NCBI RefSeq assembly: GCF_018343545.2
Contig: NZ_JAGYPE020000047.1
Location: forward strand, 1-47,363
DNA: 47,363 nucleotides
DNA from: Neobacillus citreus
GTDB lineage: Bacteria > Bacillota > Bacilli > Bacillales > Cytobacillaceae
Reading direction: 5' to 3'
In this document: positions 8,679 to 15,559 of the stretch, piece after piece
Layout: each line of letters opens with the position of its first letter
Numbering within the stretch: the stretch's first letter is position 1
Program-made: the position numbers and the translations under genes
Notes under the pieces: generated by a model
What the model saw: only the letters and a program-made list of their open reading frames with translations
What the model was told of the DNA's origin: nothing
The model's database searches: none

Positions 8679-8689
8679 TTCCAACGGAC

Positions 8690-8744
8690 AACAAAAAAGG
8701 CTGACTTGAAACGGGCCTCCCTAAACGACCATTCAAGTCAGCCT
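8690..8744 (-). terminator. Terminator of the PaiB-like gene
   Basis: A 13-bp perfect stem AGGCTGACTTGAA (8698-8710) / TTCAAGTCAGCCT (8732-8744) lies between convergent genes. The T-run is on the minus strand (an A-run at 8693-8698), so it mainly serves the minus-strand gene at 8753. The long stem might also slow polymerase on the other strand. Confidence 0.8.
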
Positions 8745-8752
8745 AATAAGTA

Positions 8753-9364
8753 TTATTTCTTAAGGTTATTCCTCATCAGACCAGCTATAAGTCTATCATT
8801 TTGATCAGTCGAGCTTTCCAGCTGCTTGATAACCAATTCCTGACGTTCAACCGTGTGATTTTGACTAAGTTTTGCTTTACCCTCAATTTTGGTAATATTG
8901 ATCCGAAAACCTACAATACCTTTCGTCATTCCTTCAATGAAACCAGGATCTACATCCTTTAACTGATAGGAACTATTGGGCTTTTCATATGTAGTAACCA
9001 TTTCTGCTAACGCATCAAGCAGTTCCTGGCCATCTTCCACAATCTCCAATTGGCCATATACATGAACTGCAACATAATTCCAGGTTGGCACAGCCTTATT
9101 GGTTTCGTACCATGAAGGGGAGATGTAGCAGTGCGGGCCTTGAAATATGACTAAAACCTTTTGGCTTGCAATATCCTTCCACTGTCCGTTCGGACGGGCA
9201 AAATGGCCATATAAAACACCTTCCTTTTTATGAATGGTTAATGGAAGGTGAGTGGCATATGGTTCCCCATTATGCTGCGAAACCAACGTGGCAAAGCTGT
9301 TATTTTCCATAAAGTCATAAATAATTTCTTCATCTTCGATTTTGAAATGTTTGGGTATATACAT
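8753..9364 (-). CDS. paiB: PaiB-like FMN-binding protein
   Basis: The 203-residue protein starts MYIPKHFKIEDEEIIYDFMENNSF and contains ATHLPL (about 37-42), GHFARPNGQW and the FQGPHCYISPSWYE segment (about 89-102), all typical of PaiB, a split-barrel flavin-binding family. In Bacillus subtilis PaiB is described as a negative regulator of degradative enzymes and sporulation alongside PaiA. No paiA lies here, so the regulatory role is only inferred by family. It has its own strong terminator. The DinB-like gene upstream on the same strand also has a terminator, so the two are probably separate units. Confidence 0.88.
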   Translation of the reverse strand: MYIPKHFKIEDEEIIYDFMENNSFATLVSQHNGEPYATHLPLTIHKKEGVLYGHFARPNGQWKDIASQKVLVIFQGPHCYISPSWYETNKAVPTWNYVAVHVYGQLEIVEDGQELLDALAEMVTTYEKPNSSYQLKDVDPGFIEGMTKGIVGFRINITKIEGKAKLSQNHTVERQELVIKQLESSTDQNDRLIAGLMRNNLKK

Positions 9365-9402
9365 TTTTTCTACCTCGTTATCTAAAATAATTGTATAAAT
9401 TT

Positions 9403-9434
9403 AAAAGGGACATTTTAAAGCAAATGTCCCTTTT
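9403..9434 (-). terminator. Terminator of the DinB-like gene
   Basis: AAAAGGGACATTT (9403-9415) pairs with AAATGTCCCTTTT (9422-9434). The hairpin begins a few bases after the stop of the DinB-like gene and lies just upstream of the PaiB-like gene, separating the two. Confidence 0.8.
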
Positions 9435-9437
9435 ATG

Positions 9438-9953
9438 TTAAATGTCAGCTTCGAAATTAGCTTTCTCATAAAGATAATAAACATAGTCGGTCGGTACACC
9501 CTTATGTCCTAACTGTCTTAAAACCGCTGTAATATTTCCTCGATGATAGGTTCCGTGGTTTACGACGTGCTGTAGAAGTTCAAAGTAAGTTGTTGTTAAT
9601 GTCCCAAAACGCGGATGATTTACCACAGTGGTTTCATTAAGGTTTTCAAGACCATCTATAAATTCGTGGTACTTTTTACCCAATTGCAGAAGGTCTTCCT
9701 CTAATTGATCCATACTTCTATCCGCATTTTCCTCTTTTAATTGGTTGACACCTTCGATTATTTTTTCAAAACTATCCCCTTTCAGGGCTCTTAACCAAAC
9801 ATAATCAACTTGGTACATATGGTATAACGTATCGTATAAGGTTGGAAATACACTCTGCACCTGTTGAAAACAGATTTCCCCCGGCAGGTTTTTCAAATGA
9901 TTTAATACAAGTTGATTTGCCCAGAGATGATATTCTAAAATTTGTGCGTTCAA
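9438..9953 (-). CDS. DinB/YfiT-family protein
   Basis: The 171-residue protein fits the four-helix DinB fold. Three histidines that bind a metal in this family can be placed: one in TLYHMYQVDYVWL (about residue 45) and two in LQHVVNHGTYHRGNI (about 128-142). Helix 1 contains the typical EYHLWANQLVLNHL. Family members include damage-inducible proteins and thiol-dependent S-transferases (bacillithiol transferases), but the reaction of this one cannot be told. An AAAGGG-GAGG-like ribosome binding site precedes the ATG. Bases 9954-10078 upstream show no gene. Confidence 0.85.
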   Translation of the reverse strand: MNAQILEYHLWANQLVLNHLKNLPGEICFQQVQSVFPTLYDTLYHMYQVDYVWLRALKGDSFEKIIEGVNQLKEENADRSMDQLEEDLLQLGKKYHEFIDGLENLNETTVVNHPRFGTLTTTYFELLQHVVNHGTYHRGNITAVLRQLGHKGVPTDYVYYLYEKANFEADI

Positions 9954-10078
9954 ACCCTTTCACCTCCATCAAAACATAACAAAAAGATATTCGCCCAATT
10001 GTTAAAAAATCCCTTCAACAGAATCTTAATTTTAAAAAATATCCTGCCTCGGTGCTTACAAATTAAGCGTGAGATACC

Positions 10079-11326
10079 TTATTCCGGCAGCCCATGCAGG
10101 TTGTCCGCAATTCCTTTATAAAAACTGTAGATATCTTTTAAACCGAGATTATCTTCAGATCCAATCCCGATAAAATCAAAATGATCCCAGCCTGACTGCA
10201 CACCAAAGTGATTCCATACTCCTTTTTCAACATGGCCGTCAAACATCTTATGGGCATGACCGTGCGGGTATTTCGCGGAGACTACATTTACAATCCCGTC
10301 ATTCGGCCACCAGGCAGAATCAATAACAGGCTCAGGGCTTTTTCTCGAATAAAATCCCATTAACATGCTGGATGCCTTCATTAACGGATTCATCGAATAC
10401 TGCGGATAAGCACGGCCAGTCAGTACTCCTTTATAGGTGGCATCTCCGGTATAGGAAAAATAGTAGACATCCGGATGTGTCTTTACCCATGCATTGAGCT
10501 TCGCCGCCCCGTAAGTAGTTAAATCATTTAAACTGCTGTCTTTGCTGGTCCAAATGGAACTATTAAACACCCTATCAACATATACAAAGTAGGACTCTCC
10601 CTCTTCCCGCTGGAGCCCCCATTGGTCAAGTTTATAATCATAGACGATGTTTTCATCACTTGCTCCTGATAAACTCCCAGCGTAAAAGACCATCTGATTC
10701 AACCATGGTGTCATCTCTTCTTCGTCCGCAAACGTTGAGCCATTATGCGGAGTCGCAAGGGTTGTTACACTATGGACCCAGTCTTTTCCGCCTTTAAACA
10801 AATCGGATAATCCCTCTTCAGGATGCTGCTCGAAGTATTCTCTTTCAGCAGCACTTCCGTTTTCCAGCAGTTCGACCAATGTCCTGATGGTTTGTCCTCC
10901 CATACTATGGCCGACAAGGTGAATTTTCTCGGTGGCATCCCATTGGCTGTATATCCCAGGGTAGGTTCTGCCAAACCGTTCATGCCCGTGCTCTTTAGCA
11001 TGGGCCGCCCCGTAGTCTACCGTTCCGCCTTTGATGTACGCATAAAGCTCAACGGCCCGATCCCAGTTGCTGGAAACAGGTCCCACTGCGGCTGTATAGG
11101 TTTTATGTCCTTTTTCATTTAAGTACTCTTCAAGGTCGCGGACCCCGCCCCAATATTTAATTCCCCCCATTTCATCCCTGCCCCAGCCGGTTAATCCATG
11201 GACAAGGATAATCGGAAAATCATTCAATTTTTGTGAAGCTCTTGTTTTAGTTTTTCCTGAGAGCGTTGCGAAAAAAGAACTTGTTAATAGACATGGACTT
11301 GGAAACAATGTTAAACTCCCAATCAT
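10079..11326 (-). CDS. Secreted-type lipase of the Geobacillus/Staphylococcus family (I.5-like)
   Basis: 415 residues. The mature region begins around ASQKLNDFPIILVHG, as in thermoalkalophilic Bacillaceae lipases. Catalytic residues are Ser141 in VGHSMGGQ, Asp343 in WPNDGIVN and His382 in GWDHFDF. Zinc ligands known in the family are kept: Asp89, His109 and His115 (in HAKEHGHERFGRTYP) and Asp268. Family I.5 normally has AHSxG; the GHSMG here resembles staphylococcal lipases. It would hydrolyse triacylglycerols outside the cell. The first 30 residues are hydrophobic but lack the usual positive charges before residue 25. A seven-G run serves as ribosome binding site, and one G fewer would join an upstream basic stretch (see findings). 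Confidence 0.9.
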   Translation of the reverse strand: MIGSLTLFPSPCLLTSSFFATLSGKTKTRASQKLNDFPIILVHGLTGWGRDEMGGIKYWGGVRDLEEYLNEKGHKTYTAAVGPVSSNWDRAVELYAYIKGGTVDYGAAHAKEHGHERFGRTYPGIYSQWDATEKIHLVGHSMGGQTIRTLVELLENGSAAEREYFEQHPEEGLSDLFKGGKDWVHSVTTLATPHNGSTFADEEEMTPWLNQMVFYAGSLSGASDENIVYDYKLDQWGLQREEGESYFVYVDRVFNSSIWTSKDSSLNDLTTYGAAKLNAWVKTHPDVYYFSYTGDATYKGVLTGRAYPQYSMNPLMKASSMLMGFYSRKSPEPVIDSAWWPNDGIVNVVSAKYPHGHAHKMFDGHVEKGVWNHFGVQSGWDHFDFIGIGSEDNLGLKDIYSFYKGIADNLHGLPE

Positions 11327-11375
11327 TAAATTGCCCCCCCTTCCTTTTGCTGAATTTTCGCAATTTTTTAACCCT

Positions 11376-11406
11376 ATTATATCATATTGGTATAATCAGT
11401 TTTCAA
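11376..11406 (-). promoter_or_regulatory. Probable promoter of the lipase gene
   Basis: On the minus strand TTGAAA (11401-11406) precedes TATAAT (11376-11381) by 19 bases, a little long for a SigA promoter. Transcription would begin about 40 bases before the ATG, leaving room only for the G-rich ribosome binding site. Confidence 0.45.
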
Positions 11407-11551
11407 ATTAATAGAAGTGTACAGGTACACACCCCGAGTTCTTTTCTGCACTTTTTATCAAACTTATGCAAAAAAACTCTATCTTTAGATGTGGGGATAT
11501 AAACCTCATCTTTTGTATAAATTAACAAACTTTCGCTCTTGTTTTCGATAT

Positions 11552-11567
11552 ACAAACGTACGTTTGT
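11552..11567. promoter_or_regulatory. 16-bp perfect palindrome upstream of tnpB
   Basis: ACAAACGTACGTTTGT is a perfect palindrome starting 49 bases before the tnpB start codon. It could be an operator or part of the left-end DNA structure of the element. Its position between promoter-like AT-rich DNA and the ribosome binding site suits a repressor site, but nothing in the sequence identifies a binding protein. Confidence 0.5.
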
Positions 11568-11600
11568 TTTGGTAAATTTATCATAGGGGAGGTGAAGAAA

Positions 11601-12863
11601 ATGAGTCTGAAAAAGAAGAAGAAAAAAGAGGCGTCTGGAGACATTCTAATTAGAAAATTTCCATTGCGTTTAGCTGAAAGTGAAAGAGAATTGGTTGACA
11701 GATTAAGAATAGAATCGGCCAGACTTTGGAATGACATTTTGGATCTTCATTGGTGGCTCTATAATGTTTACAAACTTTGGACGAATGCATCAGATAAGAA
11801 AAAATGGTTTAATGCAAAATCTCACACTCTTCATTCTCAAACCATCCAAGCTATCATCGAATTACATGAAGAAACTTGTGAACGTACAAAAAAACAACGC
11901 GACGAGGGAAATAAAAATTGGAAGTATCCATGGAAGTACAAACGTTTCTTCTCAGTGAAATACAAAAAATCAGCCTTAAGTTTAGAATCAAATGGGTACT
12001 TAAAATTTAGTAATGGAGGAAAAGAAAAACCGTTGTATGTTAAAAAACCGAAGCATATTGATTTCGGTTCGATTAAGAATGCAGAAATCGTTTGGCACCA
12101 AAATGAATATTGGCTCCACTTTGGTGTAGAATTGACAAAAAAAGAAAAAGTGACAGGTGAAAACAATGCTGGCGGAGATTTAGGTATCATTCATGCCATT
12201 ACGCTTTCTGACGGTAAAAATCACCTCATCATTTCTGGGAAGGAGCTTCGTTCTTTGCACCGATTAAGAAATAAAACTATAGCGAAACTCCAAAAGAAAA
12301 TTAGTAAAAAACAAAAAGGTTCCAATGCTCGTTATAAATTGATTCTTCGCAAACGCCGTTTTTTAGAAAAAATGGAACGGAAAATCGAGTACATCGAACA
12401 TTGTATCTCTAAGCAAGTAGTGAATTGGTGCGAAGAGAACCAAATTAAGATGCTTTTCATAGGGACACCTGAGGGTGTTCAAAGAGGAACGAAGAAAAAG
12501 AGAAAAACCAGAAATGAACAAAGGCAACAACTATCCAATTGGAGTTTCGGAAGGCTGACAAAATTAATCACCTATAAACTGAAATTGATAGGGACTGAGG
12601 TTTTAGTGCAAGAAGAGAGTTACACTTCAGGGACCTGTCCGAAATGCGGAATTTACACTAAACAGAGTAGTCGTAATTTTAACTGTCCGTGTGGAGAAAA
12701 AGGCCATCGTGATGTAGTGGGTGCTATAAACATATTGGACAAAGGGTTGAATGGGGAAATAACGAAAGGAAGAAACCTTCCTAAAATCGAAAATACAAAG
12801 TATCGTCGAGTGAATCTTGTACCGATTGCCAAAAACAAGAAGTATAAGCTAACAGTGGCGTAG
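11601..12863 (+). CDS. tnpB: TnpB RNA-guided nuclease (IS1341-type)
   Basis: 420 residues from the ATG at 11601. A GTG at 11592 is in frame but lies on the GGGGAGG ribosome binding site, so the ATG is preferred. The RuvC-like nuclease residues can be placed as Asp193 (GGDLGIIHAI), Glu291 (GTPEGVQRG) and Asp371 (GHRDVVGAINIL). A zinc ribbon lies between them (CPKCG at 346-350 and NCPCG at 361-365). Its second cysteine pair is C-x-C rather than the usual C-x2-C. The protein is rich in lysine, including a run near the N-terminus. TnpB proteins cut DNA next to a target-adjacent motif using an RNA from the right end. All catalytic positions are present, so it may be active. Confidence 0.9.
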   Translation: MSLKKKKKKEASGDILIRKFPLRLAESERELVDRLRIESARLWNDILDLHWWLYNVYKLWTNASDKKKWFNAKSHTLHSQTIQAIIELHEETCERTKKQRDEGNKNWKYPWKYKRFFSVKYKKSALSLESNGYLKFSNGGKEKPLYVKKPKHIDFGSIKNAEIVWHQNEYWLHFGVELTKKEKVTGENNAGGDLGIIHAITLSDGKNHLIISGKELRSLHRLRNKTIAKLQKKISKKQKGSNARYKLILRKRRFLEKMERKIEYIEHCISKQVVNWCEENQIKMLFIGTPEGVQRGTKKKRKTRNEQRQQLSNWSFGRLTKLITYKLKLIGTEVLVQEESYTSGTCPKCGIYTKQSSRNFNCPCGEKGHRDVVGAINILDKGLNGEITKGRNLPKIENTKYRRVNLVPIAKNKKYKLTVA

Positions 12864-13012
12864 TGCCTATGATTGGGCTGCGGGATGTGGTTTTAATCAC
12901 ATGTCGTAATGAACTCTGGAGAGGTAGTAAGACCTGGAGGCTAAGGCCGAAAGGCAACCTTGATGAAGGTTTGAAAAAGAATCCCCTGCATTTATGCATG
13001 GGGAGAAGTCAA
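12864..13012 (+). ncRNA. Putative omega RNA (reRNA) scaffold at the right end of the tnpB element
   Basis: Directly after tnpB comes a compact set of hairpins: AGGT-agtaag-ACCT near 12922-12935, GCC-GAAA-GGC at 12946-12955, AACCTT-gatg-AAGGTT at 12956-12971 and CCCC-T-GCAT-TT-ATGC-AT-GGGG at 12983-13003. The last ends in AGAAGTCAA at the element border. This matches the usual place and form of TnpB guide RNAs. The guide would be the bases from 13013 on, beginning TGTTCAATTTTC, taken from the chromosome. The 5' end of the RNA is not determined and may lie inside tnpB. Confidence 0.7.
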
Positions 13013-13110
13013 TGTTCAATTTTCTTCCCTTTTGGTGAAACTTTATATAAACTAATACGTAATACATGTTTGTACCATTCTAAATATTACGATAGGCAGG
13101 AGATATTAAA

Positions 13111-13392
13111 TTGGGTTCTTATATTATGCTAATTGGACAGTATGCTTTTGAGGCATATTATTGGTTAATTTTAATATCAATTTTTGGTTCTTGGTTCCCG
13201 CGTTTTCAGGCAACAAAAGTGGGCGAATGGATTTATAAGCTGGTTGAGCCTTATTTAAACGTCTTTAGGAAGTTCATTCCTCCATTAGGTCCAATCGATT
13301 TTTCGCCAATCATTGCCCTATTTGTGTATCGATACATCGGCGGATTTGCCCTTGAGGGACTGCGCTCATCCATTAATTTTATTGGGGTTTAA
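13111..13392 (+). CDS. YggT/YlmG-family membrane protein
   Basis: The 93-residue protein has two hydrophobic helices (about 5-27 and 66-85) joined by a conserved amphipathic part with WFPRFQATKVGEWIYKLVEPYLNVFRKFIPP, cut here by the YggT motif EPYLxxFRxxIPPxGxxDxSPI. Members occur near division or membrane-assembly genes, with no defined reaction. Here it is an orphan, not in a division cluster. The start is the TTG at 13111, eight bases after AGGAG; the ATG at 13126 would leave the ribosome binding site too far away. The TnpB element ends about 100 bases upstream. Confidence 0.85.
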   Translation: MGSYIMLIGQYAFEAYYWLILISIFGSWFPRFQATKVGEWIYKLVEPYLNVFRKFIPPLGPIDFSPIIALFVYRYIGGFALEGLRSSINFIGV

Positions 13393-13399
13393 AAAACAT

Positions 13400-14035
13400 A
13401 TGAAAATTGAAGCGCCTAAAATTCCTGCCGAGTTACGTGACAGGAATTTCCATGAGATTTTTTATGAAGAAGATCCAGAGTTAGAAATGTGCAAGATTAG
13501 CGACTCCGTTTTTGAAAATGAAGCGGCTGTCCGGGTCCGGCTTTTCAATGTGGTGTTGAAGAATTGCCGATTCACCAATACTGATTTTCAAAAAATGGAC
13601 CTAACGGATGTAATCTTTGAAAACTGCGATTTATCCAACGCCGATTTAAGCAAATCTTCCATTCATAGGGTCATCTTTAAGGATTGCAAATTATTAGGGG
13701 TGAATTTTGAAGACTCCCGGTTTGGAAACGTCCAGTTCATCAATTCCGTTTTAAACTTAACGGCATTGGCCACTTCCAAGTTTGAAAAGGTACTTTTTCA
13801 AGATAGTTCATTAAAGGGTACTGATTTTTATGACTGTAAATTCAAAAGTACCGAATTTCAATTTTGCAATCTGGATGAAGCCAGCTTTGACCATACCTCC
13901 CTTAAGGGCGTGGATATCAGTTCCTCGAATTTCAATACACTGACCGTCGCAATTGAAGATTTAAAGGGATGCAAGGTATCAACGCATCAGGCTTTGCAAT
14001 TTTCTACTTTGATGGGGTTAATTATTAAAGATTAA
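13400..14035 (+). CDS. Pentapeptide-repeat protein
   Basis: 211 residues from the ATG at 13400, seven bases after the yggT stop, so translation is probably coupled. From about residue 35 to 195 the sequence follows five-residue repeats of A(D/N)LxX type, for example FTNTDFQKMDLTDVIFENC and LSNADLSKSSIHRVIFKDC (shown in parts). Such repeats form a right-handed square beta-helix. Known roles include DNA mimicry (Qnr-like gyrase protection), but most members have no known function. The helix is interrupted by a less regular stretch near 120-130. No signal peptide or membrane helix is seen. Confidence 0.85.
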   Translation: MKIEAPKIPAELRDRNFHEIFYEEDPELEMCKISDSVFENEAAVRVRLFNVVLKNCRFTNTDFQKMDLTDVIFENCDLSNADLSKSSIHRVIFKDCKLLGVNFEDSRFGNVQFINSVLNLTALATSKFEKVLFQDSSLKGTDFYDCKFKSTEFQFCNLDEASFDHTSLKGVDISSSNFNTLTVAIEDLKGCKVSTHQALQFSTLMGLIIKD

Positions 14036-14039
14036 TGAT

Positions 14040-14083
14040 AAAAAAGGAGTTTCGACCACGATTGATTCGAAACTCCTTTTTTA
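14040..14083. terminator. Bidirectional terminator between convergent genes
   Basis: AAAAAGGAGTTTCGA pairs with TCGAAACTCCTTTTT around an 11-base loop. It has T-runs on both strands, so it ends both the pentapeptide gene (plus) and the YiaAB-like gene (minus). Confidence 0.9.
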
Positions 14084-14088
14084 TTTTC

Positions 14089-14352
14089 CTACGCTTGTTC
14101 GTTTCTTTCCATTCTCCGCTGCTGCTCGGCGATGATTTCATCATCCTCGGAATTGTCCCTAATGACTTTCTGGGTGAGGATGGAGCCCACGATGATAAGC
14201 AGCATAACCGCAATATAATATCCCTTTTCATTCAGCTCTAGGTCAGCGTTATAGATACCAATCGCAAATAAACAAACCCCTGCAAACAGCGTGAAATAGG
14301 CCAAGAATGTGAACGCTGCCGTGTTTCTTCTTTTATGTTTTTGTGGATACAT
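14089..14352 (-). CDS. YiaAB two-helix membrane protein
   Basis: The 87-residue protein (start ATG at 14352, with GGGGG upstream; a TTG one codon earlier is also in frame) has two membrane helices at about 13-33 and 44-62. The loop NADLELNEKGYY followed by VGSILTQKVIRD matches the YiaA/YiaB two-helix family, small inner-membrane proteins of unknown function. The C-terminus is short and charged (RDNSEDDEIIAEQQRRMERN). It has its own unit, ending at the shared terminator. Confidence 0.7.
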   Translation of the reverse strand: MYPQKHKRRNTAAFTFLAYFTLFAGVCLFAIGIYNADLELNEKGYYIAVMLLIIVGSILTQKVIRDNSEDDEIIAEQQRRMERNEQA

Positions 14353-14494
14353 CAAGTAGCCCCCTTTTTCTATCTCTTTCTTGAAATAAAAATAACTGCA
14401 ACTTTATTATAAGTAAAAACAGGCATTTAAGTAAACTATTTCCATATTGGAATAACGAAATATTAGGACCCGTTAACAAATGCAGGCTTTTTAA

Positions 14495-14502
14495 CATACA
14501 TT
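14495..14502 (+). promoter_or_regulatory. SigE-type -10 element before cwlJ
   Basis: CATACATT matches the sporulation SigE -10 consensus CATACANT exactly and lies 20 bases before the cwlJ start codon. A convincing -35 partner is not visible at 13-15 bases, so the call rests on the -10 and on the known SigE control of cwlJ in Bacillus subtilis. Confidence 0.5.
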
Positions 14503-14521
14503 TAAAACAGGGGTGAAAAGG

Positions 14522-14956
14522 ATGCCGCGAGCAAAATATAGATCATCGGATGTTAATCTGATGGCAAGGATGATGAGAGCAGAAGCCGAAGGTGAAGGAA
14601 AAATGGGTATGCTGCTCGTCGGGAATGTCATCGTTAATCGTCTAAAAGCAGATTGTTTAGACTTTAAAGGACTAAGGACCATTCCACAAGTCATTTATCA
14701 AGTACAAGGCGGAAATTATTCCTTTGAAGCTGTTCAAAAGGGTAATGTGTTTTACCAAGCAGCGAGAAGTTCAGAGAAAAGATTAGCCAAACAAACTTTG
14801 GATTATTGGAGGAACCAACCGGCTAAACATGCCTTATGGTACTTTAATCCTTATGCTCCATGCCCGCCAACCTGGTATGACCAGCCACATTCTGGGCAAT
14901 ATAAACAGCATTGTTATTATGAGCCGAAAGAATGTCCCAATGCCTATAGTTGGTAA
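14522..14956 (+). CDS. cwlJ: CwlJ spore cortex-lytic hydrolase
   Basis: 144 residues from the ATG at 14522, eight bases after AGGGG; the GTG at 14513 overlaps that ribosome binding site. The protein keeps the length and order of CwlJ: SSDVNLMARMMRAEAEGEGK at the start (with the catalytic-type glutamates of the Hydrolase_2/SleB fold), GMLLVGNVIVNRL, DFKGLRTIPQVIYQ and a C-terminal ALWYFNPYAPCPPTWYDQ with several cysteines. CwlJ degrades spore cortex peptidoglycan during germination and is triggered by Ca-dipicolinate. No signal peptide is present, as usual. No gerQ lies nearby. Presence of this gene implies a spore-former. Confidence 0.93.
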   Translation: MPRAKYRSSDVNLMARMMRAEAEGEGKMGMLLVGNVIVNRLKADCLDFKGLRTIPQVIYQVQGGNYSFEAVQKGNVFYQAARSSEKRLAKQTLDYWRNQPAKHALWYFNPYAPCPPTWYDQPHSGQYKQHCYYEPKECPNAYSW

Positions 14957-15084
14957 AAAAGGAAAATCCCACAGAACTTGCAACAGGTTTACTTGTGAGG
15001 TGCAAAGCGGTAAATCACAACCTTAACCACATAGTAGATCACATAATTTTCACAACACAATTCACTGTATATTGCACAGTCCAT

Positions 15085-15121
15085 AAGGCTTTGAGATGAA
15101 AATATCTCTAAGCCTTTTTCA
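15085..15121 (+). terminator. Terminator downstream of cwlJ
   Basis: AAGGCTTTGAGAT (15085-15097) pairs with ATCTCTAAGCCTT (15104-15116) with one mismatch and is followed by T-rich sequence. It lies about 130 bases after the cwlJ stop. Confidence 0.8.
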
Positions 15122-15179
15122 AATTTTTTTTATCTGACTAAAGCAACCGTAAGTTGTATAAGTTCATTAGACACTGTTT

Positions 15180-15372
15180 GATAAATAAGGGGAGAAATTT
15201 CCCTTATTTAGTAAATAAGATTAAGAATAACTTAAATAGGCGGAGAAATTTCCCCTATTTACTCAAAAAACATCAATATTGGAGATTTTTCTTTATTTAA
15301 GCGAAAAACCTTCCCTTATTTACGCCGGAATGAGCCCTATTCTCCATTTAGCGGAAAAATCTTCGCTTATTA
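15180..15372. repeat. Inverted-repeat array B, units of about 50-51 bp
   Basis: Short palindromic units built on AAATAAGGG ... CCCTTATTT recur. GGAGAAATTTC occurs at 15191 and 15242 (51 apart). GCGAAAAACCTTCCCTTATT at 15301 and its variant at 15351 are 50 apart. The middle is irregular, with an extra partial copy at 15281. The remaining DNA in the gene-free stretch 14957-15559 (bases 15373-15559) holds only the probable promoter and ribosome binding site of the next gene. Confidence 0.7.
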
Positions 15373-15513
15373 TTGTGAATTCAAGTGTGTTTAGCTGTGT
15401 GTTTAAAATGATTGCACCTCCTAAAGTAAACCCGTTACAGAATTTGTGGGATTTTTCTTTTTTAAGATTTTTCTTCATAAATAATAGTTTAAGTTAATGA
15501 TAGTATATCCCTA

Positions 15514-15519
15514 TATAAT
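15514..15519 (+). promoter_or_regulatory. Probable -10 box of the S66 carboxypeptidase gene
   Basis: TATAAT at 15514-15519 lies 40 bases before the start codon, in front of AGGGAGG. No clear -35 box is visible. Confidence 0.4.
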
Positions 15520-15559
15520 CTGGTAAAATTATCAAAATTAACTTAGGGAGGAATTATCC

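Larger units (their letters stand above)
11407..13012 (+). mobile_element. Stand-alone TnpB (IS1341-like, IS200/IS605 group) insertion element
   Basis: The element holds a single tnpB gene and no TnpA tyrosine transposase. Its right end is clear: a multi-hairpin region ending in CCCC-stem-GGGGAGAAGTCAA at 13012, where TCAA resembles a known IS608-type right cleavage tetranucleotide. The left end is less certain. A palindrome GTGTAC-AG-GTACAC at 11417-11430 may be the left-end hairpin, and I place the border near 11407. It sits between the divergent lipase and YggT genes and does not interrupt an obvious gene. Terminal inverted repeats are absent, as expected for this group. Confidence 0.75.

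Noticed and set aside
13313..13399. Longer start for the pentapeptide-repeat protein
   Set aside because: The extra 29 residues are an out-of-frame reading of the YggT gene; the ATG at 13400 follows its stop.
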